DNA from: Methylococcaceae bacterium
GTDB lineage: Bacteria > Pseudomonadota > Gammaproteobacteria > Methylococcales > Methylomonadaceae
Assembly: GCA_005779525.1 (NCBI GenBank)
Contig: SXIZ01000229.1
Span: 1 to 11,136, forward strand
Direction: 5' to 3'
Length of the DNA stretch: 11,136 nt
Part shown: in pieces, positions 1-4,909 of the stretch
Layout of the letters: each line of letters starts with the position of its first letter
How positions within the stretch are numbered: the first letter of the stretch is position 1
Made by a program: the position numbers and the translations under genes
The notes under the pieces: model-generated
Database searches by the model: none
What the model saw: the letters and a program-made list of their open reading frames with translations, nothing else
What the model was told of the DNA's origin: nothing

Positions 1-120
1 GGCTTTTGGATTTACGCATTATTTTCGATTATTGGACTCCAAAATGTCGGGCAACGATAATGCTGTTGCCTGACCTACGTTGGGGTTACACTTGCAACCT
101 AATTTATGCCCAATATTGGA
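1..120. repeat. Direct repeat unit, copy 1, containing a REP hairpin
   Basis: This 120-bp unit recurs at 179-298 with about 9 mismatches by my count and no gaps (offset 178). It contains an inverted repeat, arms 46-55 and 65-74 (GTCGGGCAAC / GTTGCCTGAC, one mismatch) around a 9-nt loop. On the minus strand the hairpin foot is preceded by GTAG, the tetranucleotide typical of REP elements recognised by RAYT transposases. The left edge is the window edge, so the unit may extend further left. Confidence 0.8.
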
Positions 121-125
121 GCCAG

Positions 126-154
126 GTAGGTCGGTCATGCTTTTTATGCCCGAC
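126..154 (+). repeat. REP-like hairpin in inverted orientation
   Basis: GTAG at 126-129 is followed by arms 130-138 and 146-154 (GTCGGTCAT / ATGCCCGAC, one mismatch) around a 7-nt loop. It faces the opposite way to the hairpins at 46-74 and 224-252. The trio therefore alternates in orientation, as in the BIME clusters known for REP sequences. Confidence 0.6.
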
Positions 155-178
155 ATTACGACGTTTCCATACGGCTAA

Positions 179-298
179 GGCTTTTGGATTTATGCATTAT
201 TTTCGACTTTTGGGCACCACAATGTCGGGCAACGATAATGCTGTTGCCCGACCTACGTTGGGGTTACACTTGCAACCTACTTTATGCCCGATATTGGA
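179..298. repeat. Direct repeat unit, copy 2, containing a REP hairpin
   Basis: Second copy of the 120-bp unit at 1-120. Its hairpin is perfect: arms 224-233 and 243-252 (GTCGGGCAAC / GTTGCCCGAC) with the loop GATAATGCT. The complement of the right flank reads GTAG, so the REP is on the minus strand. The end of this copy (GGA at 296-298) together with the next two bases forms the GGAGG ribosome binding site of the transposase gene that starts at 310. Confidence 0.8.
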
Positions 299-309
299 GG
301 AATTTTGCC

Positions 310-849
310 ATGCAATACCGTCGCGCCCAAACCCCGGGCGGCACTTATTTTTTTACGGTGGTTACGTTTCGACGGCGAAAACTGCTCTGCATCCCTGAAA
401 ATGTCGATTTATTACGCACGGCATTCCGCACTGTAAAATCTACCCACCCTTTTGTTATCGACGCGTTTGTTCTTCTACCGGATCATCTGCACTGTATTTG
501 GACGTTACCGCCCGGGGATCAGAATTACCCAATGCGCTGGAATGCCGTCAAAAATTATTTTACTCGCCATTGCCCTGATCACTACAAATCACCGCCATCT
601 GTCTCCCAACAACGCAAACGCGCGCAAACCATCTGGCAACCTCGCTACTGGGAACATCAAATCCGCGATGACCAGGATTTCGAAAAGCACTGCGACTACA
701 TTCACTGGAATCCGGTGAAACACGGATTAGCTTGTCAAGCTGGGGATTGGGCGTATTCAAGCTTTCACCGCTTCGTTCGTTTGGGAATATATCAACCAGA
801 TTGGGCAGGTATTTCGAATACTCCAAAAACGGACAACTATGGGGAATAG
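310..849 (+). CDS. REP-associated tyrosine transposase (RAYT, Y1_Tnp family)
   Basis: The 179-residue product matches the single-strand DNA transposases of the IS200/IS605-like Y1 superfamily that mobilise REP hairpins. The HUH-type metal motif is at residues 58-61 (D-H-L-H). The region around 109-120 (WQPRYWEHQIRD) and the tyrosine motif YIHWNPVKHGL (130-140, catalytic Y130) are typical of RAYTs. Family members cut and join REP DNA through a 5'-phosphotyrosine, guided by GTAG next to the hairpin. I chose the ATG at 310 because GGAGG (296-300) precedes it by 9 nt. The frame is open back to 184, but that stretch translates the repeat itself. The gene is flanked by REP hairpins on both sides and its stop codon TAG is the first triplet of the downstream element. 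Length and motifs are complete, so it may be active. Family call firm; activity inferred. Confidence 0.9.
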   Translation: MQYRRAQTPGGTYFFTVVTFRRRKLLCIPENVDLLRTAFRTVKSTHPFVIDAFVLLPDHLHCIWTLPPGDQNYPMRWNAVKNYFTRHCPDHYKSPPSVSQQRKRAQTIWQPRYWEHQIRDDQDFEKHCDYIHWNPVKHGLACQAGDWAYSSFHRFVRLGIYQPDWAGISNTPKTDNYGE

Positions 850-933
850 CCCGTAGACTAGGCAGAATAGCGAAAATCCCAGCAGCAATGACTCCAATAT
901 GTCGGGTTACGCTAAAGCTAACCCGACCTACCA
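847..933. repeat. Compound REP element downstream of the RAYT gene
   Basis: An 87-bp element that recurs at 3690-3776 with the same length and about 11 mismatches. Its right half is a strong hairpin: 901-909 pairs with 919-927 (GTCGGGTTA / TAACCCGAC), with an added GCT/AGC stem and one bulged C at 910. The minus strand has GTAG at the foot (928-931 read in complement). The left half is a degraded version of the extra CTGGGT/ACCCAG stem seen in the other copy. It could also act as a transcription end for the transposase gene. Confidence 0.8.
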
Positions 934-981
934 AATTGCTACGAAACCAGTTACCCATTATTCACCAACGATGGAATTTTC

Positions 982-1305
982 ATGATTAAAATTAGCATTA
1001 TTTACCCGAACACCCCCACCTACCGCTTCGATATGGACTATTACATCGATAACCATATGCCTCTAGCTATTAGATATTTCAGTACACATCCTGGTTACAA
1101 GGGGGTTTCAGTCGAACGCGGACTGAGTGGGGTATTTCCAGAGACTGAGGCAAGGTATATTGTTATGTGTCATTTTCTTTTTAATTCAGCGGAAGATTTT
1201 ATGGCAGCATTCACGCCACATGCGGCTGAATTGCAAGGAGATATAATTAATTACACGGACATTGAACCGATCATTCAGATCAGCGAAGTGCTTATATCCC
1301 AATAA
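982..1305 (+). CDS. EthD-family protein (dimeric alpha+beta barrel)
   Basis: A 107-residue protein of the EthD family, small ferredoxin-like-fold proteins named after a gene of the ethyl tert-butyl ether degradation cluster. Their biochemical role is mostly undefined. Visible family features are the N-terminal strand MIKISIIYPN, the FDMDYYIDNHMP segment (16-27) with a conserved His at 25, VERGLSG at 44-50, and TPHAAEL (78-84) before the C-terminal NYTDIEPIIQISEV. The length is normal for the family. The upstream ribosome binding site is weak (GGAA about 8 nt before the ATG). The PaiB-like gene follows after 17 nt on the same strand, so the two probably share a transcript. Family assignment is strong; the substrate cannot be read from the sequence. 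Confidence 0.85.
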   Translation: MIKISIIYPNTPTYRFDMDYYIDNHMPLAIRYFSTHPGYKGVSVERGLSGVFPETEARYIVMCHFLFNSAEDFMAAFTPHAAELQGDIINYTDIEPIIQISEVLISQ

Positions 1306-1322
1306 ACCGTACAAGAATTTCC

Positions 1323-1970
1323 ATGTATCAGCCAGCGCAATTTGAACAAACTGACATTCAGGTCATGCACGAGCTAATCCAAAGTCATCCGCTCGCGACA
1401 CTGGTGACATTGAACTCTCAGGGTATTGACGCAAATCATATTCCTCTGCACCTGTCATTAACTCCTGAACCCTTTGGAGTTTTACGCGGTCATATAGCTC
1501 GTGCGAATCCTATTTGGCATGACTTAAATTCTGAGCTTGAGGTATTGGCAATCTTTCAGGGTCCAAATGCTTACATCAGTCCGTCCTGGTATGCGACCAA
1601 GCAGGACGGTGGCAAAGTAGTGCCAACATGGAATTACACCGCGGTGCATGTATATGGTAGTTTACATATTATTGATGATGCAGCTTGGGTGCGCTCGCAA
1701 CTTGAGGCACTGACGGACCAAAATGAAGCGCATTTACCTCATCCCTGGGCGGTTTCGGATGCACCTGAGGATTTTACCGAAAAATTAATCCAATCTGTGG
1801 TCGGGATTGAACTGTGCATTAGTCGACTTTATGGAAAATGGAAAGTAAGTCAGAATCAACCTCTACAAAATCAGCACGGTGTTATCCAAGGATTAAAAAG
1901 TTGTCCACAAAGTGGTGCTCATGCGCTGGCGAGATTAATGGAAGCAAATATAACTAACAGTCGAGGATGA
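1323..1970 (+). CDS. PaiB-like FMN-binding negative transcriptional regulator family protein
   Basis: A 215-residue protein of the PaiB family, with a split-barrel flavin-reductase-like fold. The family is named for the Bacillus subtilis protein linked to repression of sporulation and protease genes; in many bacteria its role is unknown. Visible motifs are the N-terminal MYQPAQFEQTD, HIPLHL (39-44), LRGHIARANPIW (54-65), FQGPNAYISPSWY (78-90), VPTWNYTAVHVYG (100-112), and VGIELCISRLYGKWKVSQN (160-178), all characteristic of the family and near full length. It lies 17 nt after the EthD-family gene and is likely co-transcribed. No clear Shine-Dalgarno precedes the ATG. The family call is firm; the annotated regulator role is inherited from the family name. 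A flavin-dependent oxidoreductase or flavin-binding function is equally possible. Confidence 0.88.
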   Translation: MYQPAQFEQTDIQVMHELIQSHPLATLVTLNSQGIDANHIPLHLSLTPEPFGVLRGHIARANPIWHDLNSELEVLAIFQGPNAYISPSWYATKQDGGKVVPTWNYTAVHVYGSLHIIDDAAWVRSQLEALTDQNEAHLPHPWAVSDAPEDFTEKLIQSVVGIELCISRLYGKWKVSQNQPLQNQHGVIQGLKSCPQSGAHALARLMEANITNSRG

Positions 1971-2207
1971 ACTCTTGCCGAATGCAGAGCACTTAAAGCT
2001 ATTTTTAGCAAGTCACCTGGATGCAACGGGGTGGAATCTTGTAAAAATCGCGGCTTCGAAGCCCCGTATCCATTAGCTTCATTTTACTTGCAAAATACCC
2101 GCTGGTTTAAGACAAGCTTCAAACGCCAACCTGACTTCGTACAATGTTACACCATGCGGAAAATTGAAATTATTGAAAAATGGTTCCATTATTGATACCA
2201 TAAATTT
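1971..2207. other. Intergenic stretch without a supported gene
   Basis: About 240 bp between the PaiB-like gene and the hicA remnant. It contains the 12-bp palindrome GGCTTCGAAGCC near 2052-2063 and is AT-rich near its right end. Short open stretches on the minus strand (for example one encoding LYEVRLAFEACLKPAG) end after a few tens of codons and match nothing I recognise. It could be the remains of a gene or a plain spacer. Confidence 0.4.
2181..2200. promoter_or_regulatory. Candidate hicAB operator (imperfect palindrome)
   Basis: A 20-bp imperfect palindrome, outer arms TGGT/ACCA, 7 of 10 positions symmetric. It lies 7 bp before the start codon of the hicA remnant. The nested AATGGTTCCATT (2179-2190) is a perfect inverted repeat around TT. 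HicB antitoxins with ribbon-helix-helix domains commonly repress their own promoter at such sites. No binding data can be inferred beyond position and symmetry. Confidence 0.3.
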
Positions 2208-2465
2208 ATGACGACTACTAAAAAAATACTCGACCAAATGCGCCGATAACCGAGCAATGTAAAATTTAATGACCTTGTCAAAGTTTGCACGGAGTATTTT
2301 GGTCAGCCTCGTCAGTCAGGTACAAGTCATACGATTTTTAAAACACCTTGGCCCGGTGATCCACGGATAAATATTCAAAACTGCCAAGGCAAGGCCAAAG
2401 CCTATCAAGTGCGACAAGTATTATTAGCAATTGACAAATTAAAGGAGCAGCACAATGAATATTGA
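2208..2465 (+). pseudogene. hicA: HicA-family mRNA interferase toxin, interrupted by an in-frame stop
   Basis: The frame starting at ATG 2208 translates as MTTTKKILDQMRR, then hits TAA at 2247-2249. It continues without further stops to TGA 2463-2465. The part after the stop is a good HicA double-stranded-RNA-binding-fold domain: FNDLVKVCTEYFG, then GTSHTIFKTPWPGD with the catalytic-type His, INIQNCQGKAKAYQVRQVL and a C-terminal helix. HicA toxins cleave translated mRNA. The frame overlaps the start of the hicB-like gene by 11 nt, the usual hicAB arrangement. No ATG or GTG lies shortly after the stop, and the remaining frame lacks an obvious ribosome binding site, so the toxin is probably not made. 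A sequencing error, or initiation at a rare codon, would restore most of it. Confidence 0.75.
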
Positions 2466-2778
2466 ACATTACACCTACCGCGTAACTTGGTCATCGGAAG
2501 ATAATGAGCATATTGGCTTGTGCGCTGAGTTTCCATCCTTGTCTTGGCTAGCACCCACACCTGAAACGGCGTTATCGGGAATTCGACAATTAGTGCGTGA
2601 AGTTGTCTGCGACATGCAAGCTAACCAAGAGAGCATCCCCCAACCGCTGTCCGAAAAGAAATACAGTGGCGAATTCCGCGTGCGCATCCCTCCAGAAATC
2701 CATCGATCTTTAGCCCTGCAAGCGGCTGAACAGGGTATCAGTTTGAACCGACTGGCGAGCGCAAAATTGGCGGGATAA
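2455..2778 (+). CDS. hicB: HicB-family antitoxin with ribbon-helix-helix domain
   Basis: A 107-residue protein that pairs with the preceding hicA remnant. Residues 1-55 form a partly degenerate HicB-type RNase-H-like domain (YTYRVTWSSEDNEHIGLCAEFPSLSWLA, then TALSGIRQLVREVV). Residues 70-105 (FRVRIPPEIHRSLALQAAEQGISLNRLASAKLA) are a typical ribbon-helix-helix DNA-binding segment. HicB antitoxins bind and block HicA and repress the operon. The start is supported by AAAGGAG at 2441-2447, 7 nt before the ATG. The gene is intact although its toxin partner is interrupted. It may therefore persist as an orphan antitoxin or repressor, possibly guarding against related toxins elsewhere in the genome. 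Family call firm; current function inferred. Confidence 0.88.
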   Translation: MNIEHYTYRVTWSSEDNEHIGLCAEFPSLSWLAPTPETALSGIRQLVREVVCDMQANQESIPQPLSEKKYSGEFRVRIPPEIHRSLALQAAEQGISLNRLASAKLAG

Positions 2779-2929
2779 GCTCATCTGTGGGCAAAAAATC
2801 ATAACCACCCTGACTACAATATTTAACAATTAGTGTGGATGCTATGTAGTGGAATCAGGGAAAATTCGGGACTTTATGCCGCGTATTCCATGTGGTCCGT
2901 ACGGGCTAATTACTACCAACATAATGTTT

Positions 2930-2951
2930 GATACATAATTTTGCATGTATC
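2930..2951. promoter_or_regulatory. Inverted repeat upstream of the amidotransferase-like gene
   Basis: GATACAT (2930-2936) and ATGTATC (2945-2951) form a perfect 7-bp inverted repeat around 8 nt, followed by CTTTT-like sequence. It lies 32 bp before the ATG at 2984. Position and symmetry fit an operator. The T-run after it would also allow a weak terminator for hicAB. Confidence 0.3.
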
Positions 2952-2983
2952 TTTTAACCCTACGTTCAACTCAATGATCGACA

Positions 2984-3679
2984 ATGACTAAAGCAATTGC
3001 CATCCTCGGTGAATATACCCCAACTTTTACGCCACACATTGCCACCAATGAAGCTATCAAACACGTGCAGAAGTCTTTTGATATTACGTTAATAGCTGAC
3101 TGGATTACAACGGAAGAAATAGACTCAAAATTGTTTGATCAACATGCTGGAATTTGGGTTGCCCCGGGAAGCCCATATAAAAATATGGAGAAAACTTTGT
3201 GGGCGATTCGTTACGCTCGGGAAAATAAAATTCCATGTTTTGGGACCTGCGGTGGTTTTCAACATATGATTATTGAATATGCTCGCAATGTATTGGGATA
3301 TCACGATGCCCAGCATGCCGAATATGATCCGTATTTTTCTAGCTTATTTATTGCTCAATTAGATTGTTCGTTAGCAGGAAGAGAGTTGCAATTAAATTTT
3401 GTCTCTGGGTCTCAGGTAGCCAAAATTTATAACAGCTGTTCCGCTACCGAACAGTATTACTGCAATTTTGGCATTAATCCTAATTATTATGCAGTGCTGC
3501 GACAAGGACCTTTAGTGATTTCCGGTTGCGATGCCGAAGGTGAAATCCGGGTGATTGAACATCCAGAGCATCCGTTCTTTATAGGCACGCTATTTGTGCC
3601 ACAAACACGATCAACTCCTGAAACGCCACACCCTTTAGTCAGCGCTTTTTTACAGGCCGTGGCTACCCACGCGCGGTAA
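2984..3679 (+). CDS. Glutamine-amidotransferase-like protein related to the CTP synthase C-terminal region
   Basis: A 231-residue stand-alone class-I glutamine amidotransferase-like domain, closest in layout to the glutaminase half of CTP synthase. NCBI uses the name 'CTP synthase C-terminal region-related (seleno)protein' for proteins of this type. AILGEY starts the fold, and GIWVAPGSPY (56-65) corresponds to the oxyanion-strand region. FGTCGGFQHMIIEYARN (86-102) carries the nucleophile-like Cys89. Where CTP synthase has the triad F-H-P-E, this protein reads F-V-P-Q (204-207), so the catalytic His and Glu are absent. Ordinary glutaminase chemistry is therefore unlikely. No synthetase domain is attached. 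No good Shine-Dalgarno precedes the ATG. A REP element begins 10 bp after the stop. Family resemblance is clear; function is unknown. Confidence 0.8.
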   Translation: MTKAIAILGEYTPTFTPHIATNEAIKHVQKSFDITLIADWITTEEIDSKLFDQHAGIWVAPGSPYKNMEKTLWAIRYARENKIPCFGTCGGFQHMIIEYARNVLGYHDAQHAEYDPYFSSLFIAQLDCSLAGRELQLNFVSGSQVAKIYNSCSATEQYYCNFGINPNYYAVLRQGPLVISGCDAEGEIRVIEHPEHPFFIGTLFVPQTRSTPETPHPLVSAFLQAVATHAR

Positions 3680-3689
3680 TAGCTATTTT

Positions 3690-3776
3690 TAGCCCGTCGA
3701 CTGGGTAGAGCAGCGCGAAACCCAGCTGCAATGGCTCCGATATGTCGGGTTACGCTAAAGCTAACCCGACCTACCA
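3690..3776. repeat. Compound REP element, second copy
   Basis: Ungapped homologue of the element at 847-933. It has two hairpins: CTGGGT (3702-3707) pairing with ACCCAG nearby, and the REP stem 3744-3752 / 3762-3770 (GTCGGGTTA / TAACCCGAC), which is identical to the first copy. GTAG lies at the minus-strand foot (3771-3774 in complement). It sits directly after the amidotransferase-like gene and may end its transcript. No transposase gene adjoins it, so it is probably a dispersed copy mobilised by a RAYT such as that at 310-849. Confidence 0.8.
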
Positions 3777-3940
3777 CAGCTAATGGTAGTGGCTTACTGC
3801 TCTTTAACCCCCATAAAAGATATTTTTTGCATTAAGCTGTGATTAAGAAAATGCGCGCACAATACACCTAAAATTTAAAACAGGTTCTACGGGTTTCCTG
3901 AAAAACCCCAGCAGTTTTTTTAACTTTAGGAGTATTGACA

Positions 3941-4381
3941 ATGTATAAACATATTTTATTAATCGCTAGTATTTTAATTTCTAGTTCTGCGATGGCAGAT
4001 TGGGAAGGTGGTTATGGCGACCATCATCATGGACATCATGGACATCATGGACATCACGGTTATGTTCACGGTTATGGCTACGGACGTCCACATTTTCGGC
4101 GGGAATATTATCCGCCTGCATACTATGTTGCCCCTCCACCGCCTGTGGTCTATTATCCAGCACCAGTTGTCCATGCGCCAACATATTATGCCCCCGCTCC
4201 GGTTCCTGTGTATCAAGAACCTGCACCCGTCTATCGTGGTGGCTATAATAGAGCTAACCCTGCAGGCTTAGTGGGCGGGGCTTTAGGAAGTGCATTAGGT
4301 TACCAAGCAGGTCACGGTGATCCAATAGCAGCAGGCTTAGGCGCTGTGGCTGGTTCTTACTTAGGTAATAATGTCCGTTAA
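3941..4381 (+). CDS. Secreted His-rich glycine-zipper protein
   Basis: A 146-residue exported protein. Residues 1-19 are a signal peptide (MYKHILLIASILISSSAMA) with a likely cut after A-M-A. The mature chain opens with a His/Gly stretch (28-48) containing four H-H-G repeats, a plausible metal-binding segment. A Pro/Tyr/Ala-rich linker follows (58-99). Residues 107-144 form a glycine-zipper 2TM-like segment (GLVGGALGSALGYQAG, then AAGLGAVAGSYLG), as in Rickettsia 17-kDa-antigen-like envelope proteins. There is no lipobox. I chose ATG 3941 over the in-frame TTG at 3935 because AGGAG (3928-3932) is spaced 8 nt from it. The leader has a GGGTTT/AAACCC hairpin (3891-3908) followed by a T7 run at 3915-3921. 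Envelope location is likely; metal binding is inferred from composition only. Confidence 0.75.
   Translation: MYKHILLIASILISSSAMADWEGGYGDHHHGHHGHHGHHGYVHGYGYGRPHFRREYYPPAYYVAPPPPVVYYPAPVVHAPTYYAPAPVPVYQEPAPVYRGGYNRANPAGLVGGALGSALGYQAGHGDPIAAGLGAVAGSYLGNNVR
4025..4060 (+). repeat. 9-bp tandem repeat encoding His-His-Gly
   Basis: Four adjacent 9-bp units of CATCATGGA, the last one diverged to CATCACGGT, lie inside the glycine-zipper gene and encode four H-H-G triplets. The near-identity at DNA level suggests recent slippage, so copy number may vary between strains without shifting the frame. Confidence 0.85.
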
Positions 4382-4424
4382 CTTTATCCAACATCTTACT
4401 TTCTATGCCTATCATGCTGCGCCA

Positions 4425-4454
4425 AGGAGGTTTCTATGCAACAAGAAACCTCCT
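4425..4454 (+). promoter_or_regulatory. Hairpin burying a Shine-Dalgarno, with start codon in the loop
   Basis: A perfect 10-bp stem (4425-4434 with 4445-4454, AGGAGGTTTC / GAAACCTCCT) encloses a 10-nt loop. The left arm contains AGGAGG and the loop contains an ATG (4436). That ATG opens a 19-codon frame (MQQETSYLLACIYRLKPTA) ending at TAA 4493-4495. It could be the terminator of the upstream glycine-zipper gene, although no T-run follows on either strand. It could instead be a translation-control hairpin for a tiny peptide. Confidence 0.4.
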
Positions 4455-4527
4455 ACTTGCTAGCTTGCATATATCGGCTTAAGCCTACCGCTTAATCAAC
4501 ACCGCATGCCGCTCTCCATACGACAAC

Positions 4528-4543
4528 TGTTGCTATAGCAACA
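4528..4543. promoter_or_regulatory. 16-bp perfect palindrome
   Basis: TGTTGCTATAGCAACA is perfectly self-complementary with no spacer. It lies in non-coding DNA between the glycine-zipper gene and the metallo-hydrolase gene. Its form fits a binding site for a dimeric regulator. No matching second copy was seen in the window. Confidence 0.35.
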
Positions 4544-4770
4544 CCCACTAACCAATCGTGCTGCTATTCCAGCAATACCTTGGCTTTTTTTTCAGAATTC
4601 CAATTCCCAAGCGCGCTAATGCTGGTGTTTACTCAAACGCTTTCACATAATTGCATGGCGAAGACTTGCGTCAGTTTATTCTGGGACAATAATTATCTAG
4701 TCCGTTGATTTCATATTGTTATGCCAATGCATTTTTGCTTCTGCTACTTGAACACACAACACATCTTCGA

Positions 4771-4800
4771 TTGCTCTGGAGCGTACAATCTGCATAAAAT
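4771..4800 (+). promoter_or_regulatory. Possible sigma-70 promoter for the metallo-hydrolase gene
   Basis: TTGCTC (4771-4776) and TAAAAT (4795-4800) are spaced by 18 nt, about 110 bp before the start codon at 4910. Both boxes are imperfect, and the AT-rich surroundings offer other -10 candidates such as TACAAT at 4784. Confidence 0.25.
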
Positions 4801-4909
4801 TTGGATTTAGCAATTACATGGCCTGTTTTTTGCTGAAAATGAGATATAGCTGCTAGCTATTGGTCACACATTTTCTAACACACCTCACCTACTGGCCTAA
4901 GGAGGGCAC

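Larger units (their letters stand above)
4382..4909. other. Non-coding gap with structured elements
   Basis: About 530 bp with no convincing gene. It holds the hairpin at 4425-4454, a 16-bp palindrome at 4528-4543 and an eight-T run near 4585-4592. On the minus strand an open frame of about 45 codons ending at 4492 has a hydrophobic stretch (WLVGVAIATVVVW) but is broken by a TAG, so I do not call it. A possible promoter for the downstream lipoprotein gene is at 4771-4800. Confidence 0.5.

Noticed and set aside
1..298. CRISPR array from the spaced repeats at the left end
   Set aside because: There are only two long units plus hairpins with GTAG feet next to a RAYT gene. Unit length and spacing do not fit a CRISPR array and no cas gene is present.
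184..309. A 42-codon N-terminal extension of the transposase starting at ATG 184
   Set aside because: It translates the repeat unit and REP hairpin and resembles no RAYT N-terminus. The ATG at 310 has a good ribosome binding site and gives a normal family length.
560..958. Minus-strand open frame covering the end of the transposase gene
   Set aside because: It is antisense to a well-supported gene and the REP element, with no family features.
3974..4271. Several long open frames on both strands over the His-rich part of the glycine-zipper gene
   Set aside because: They are shadows produced by the 9-bp tandem repeats and biased codons. Only the frame with signal peptide and glycine zipper is coherent.
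4492..4650. Minus-strand frame of about 45 codons with a hydrophobic segment
   Set aside because: It is interrupted by TAG, has no clear start or ribosome binding site, and resembles no family I know.
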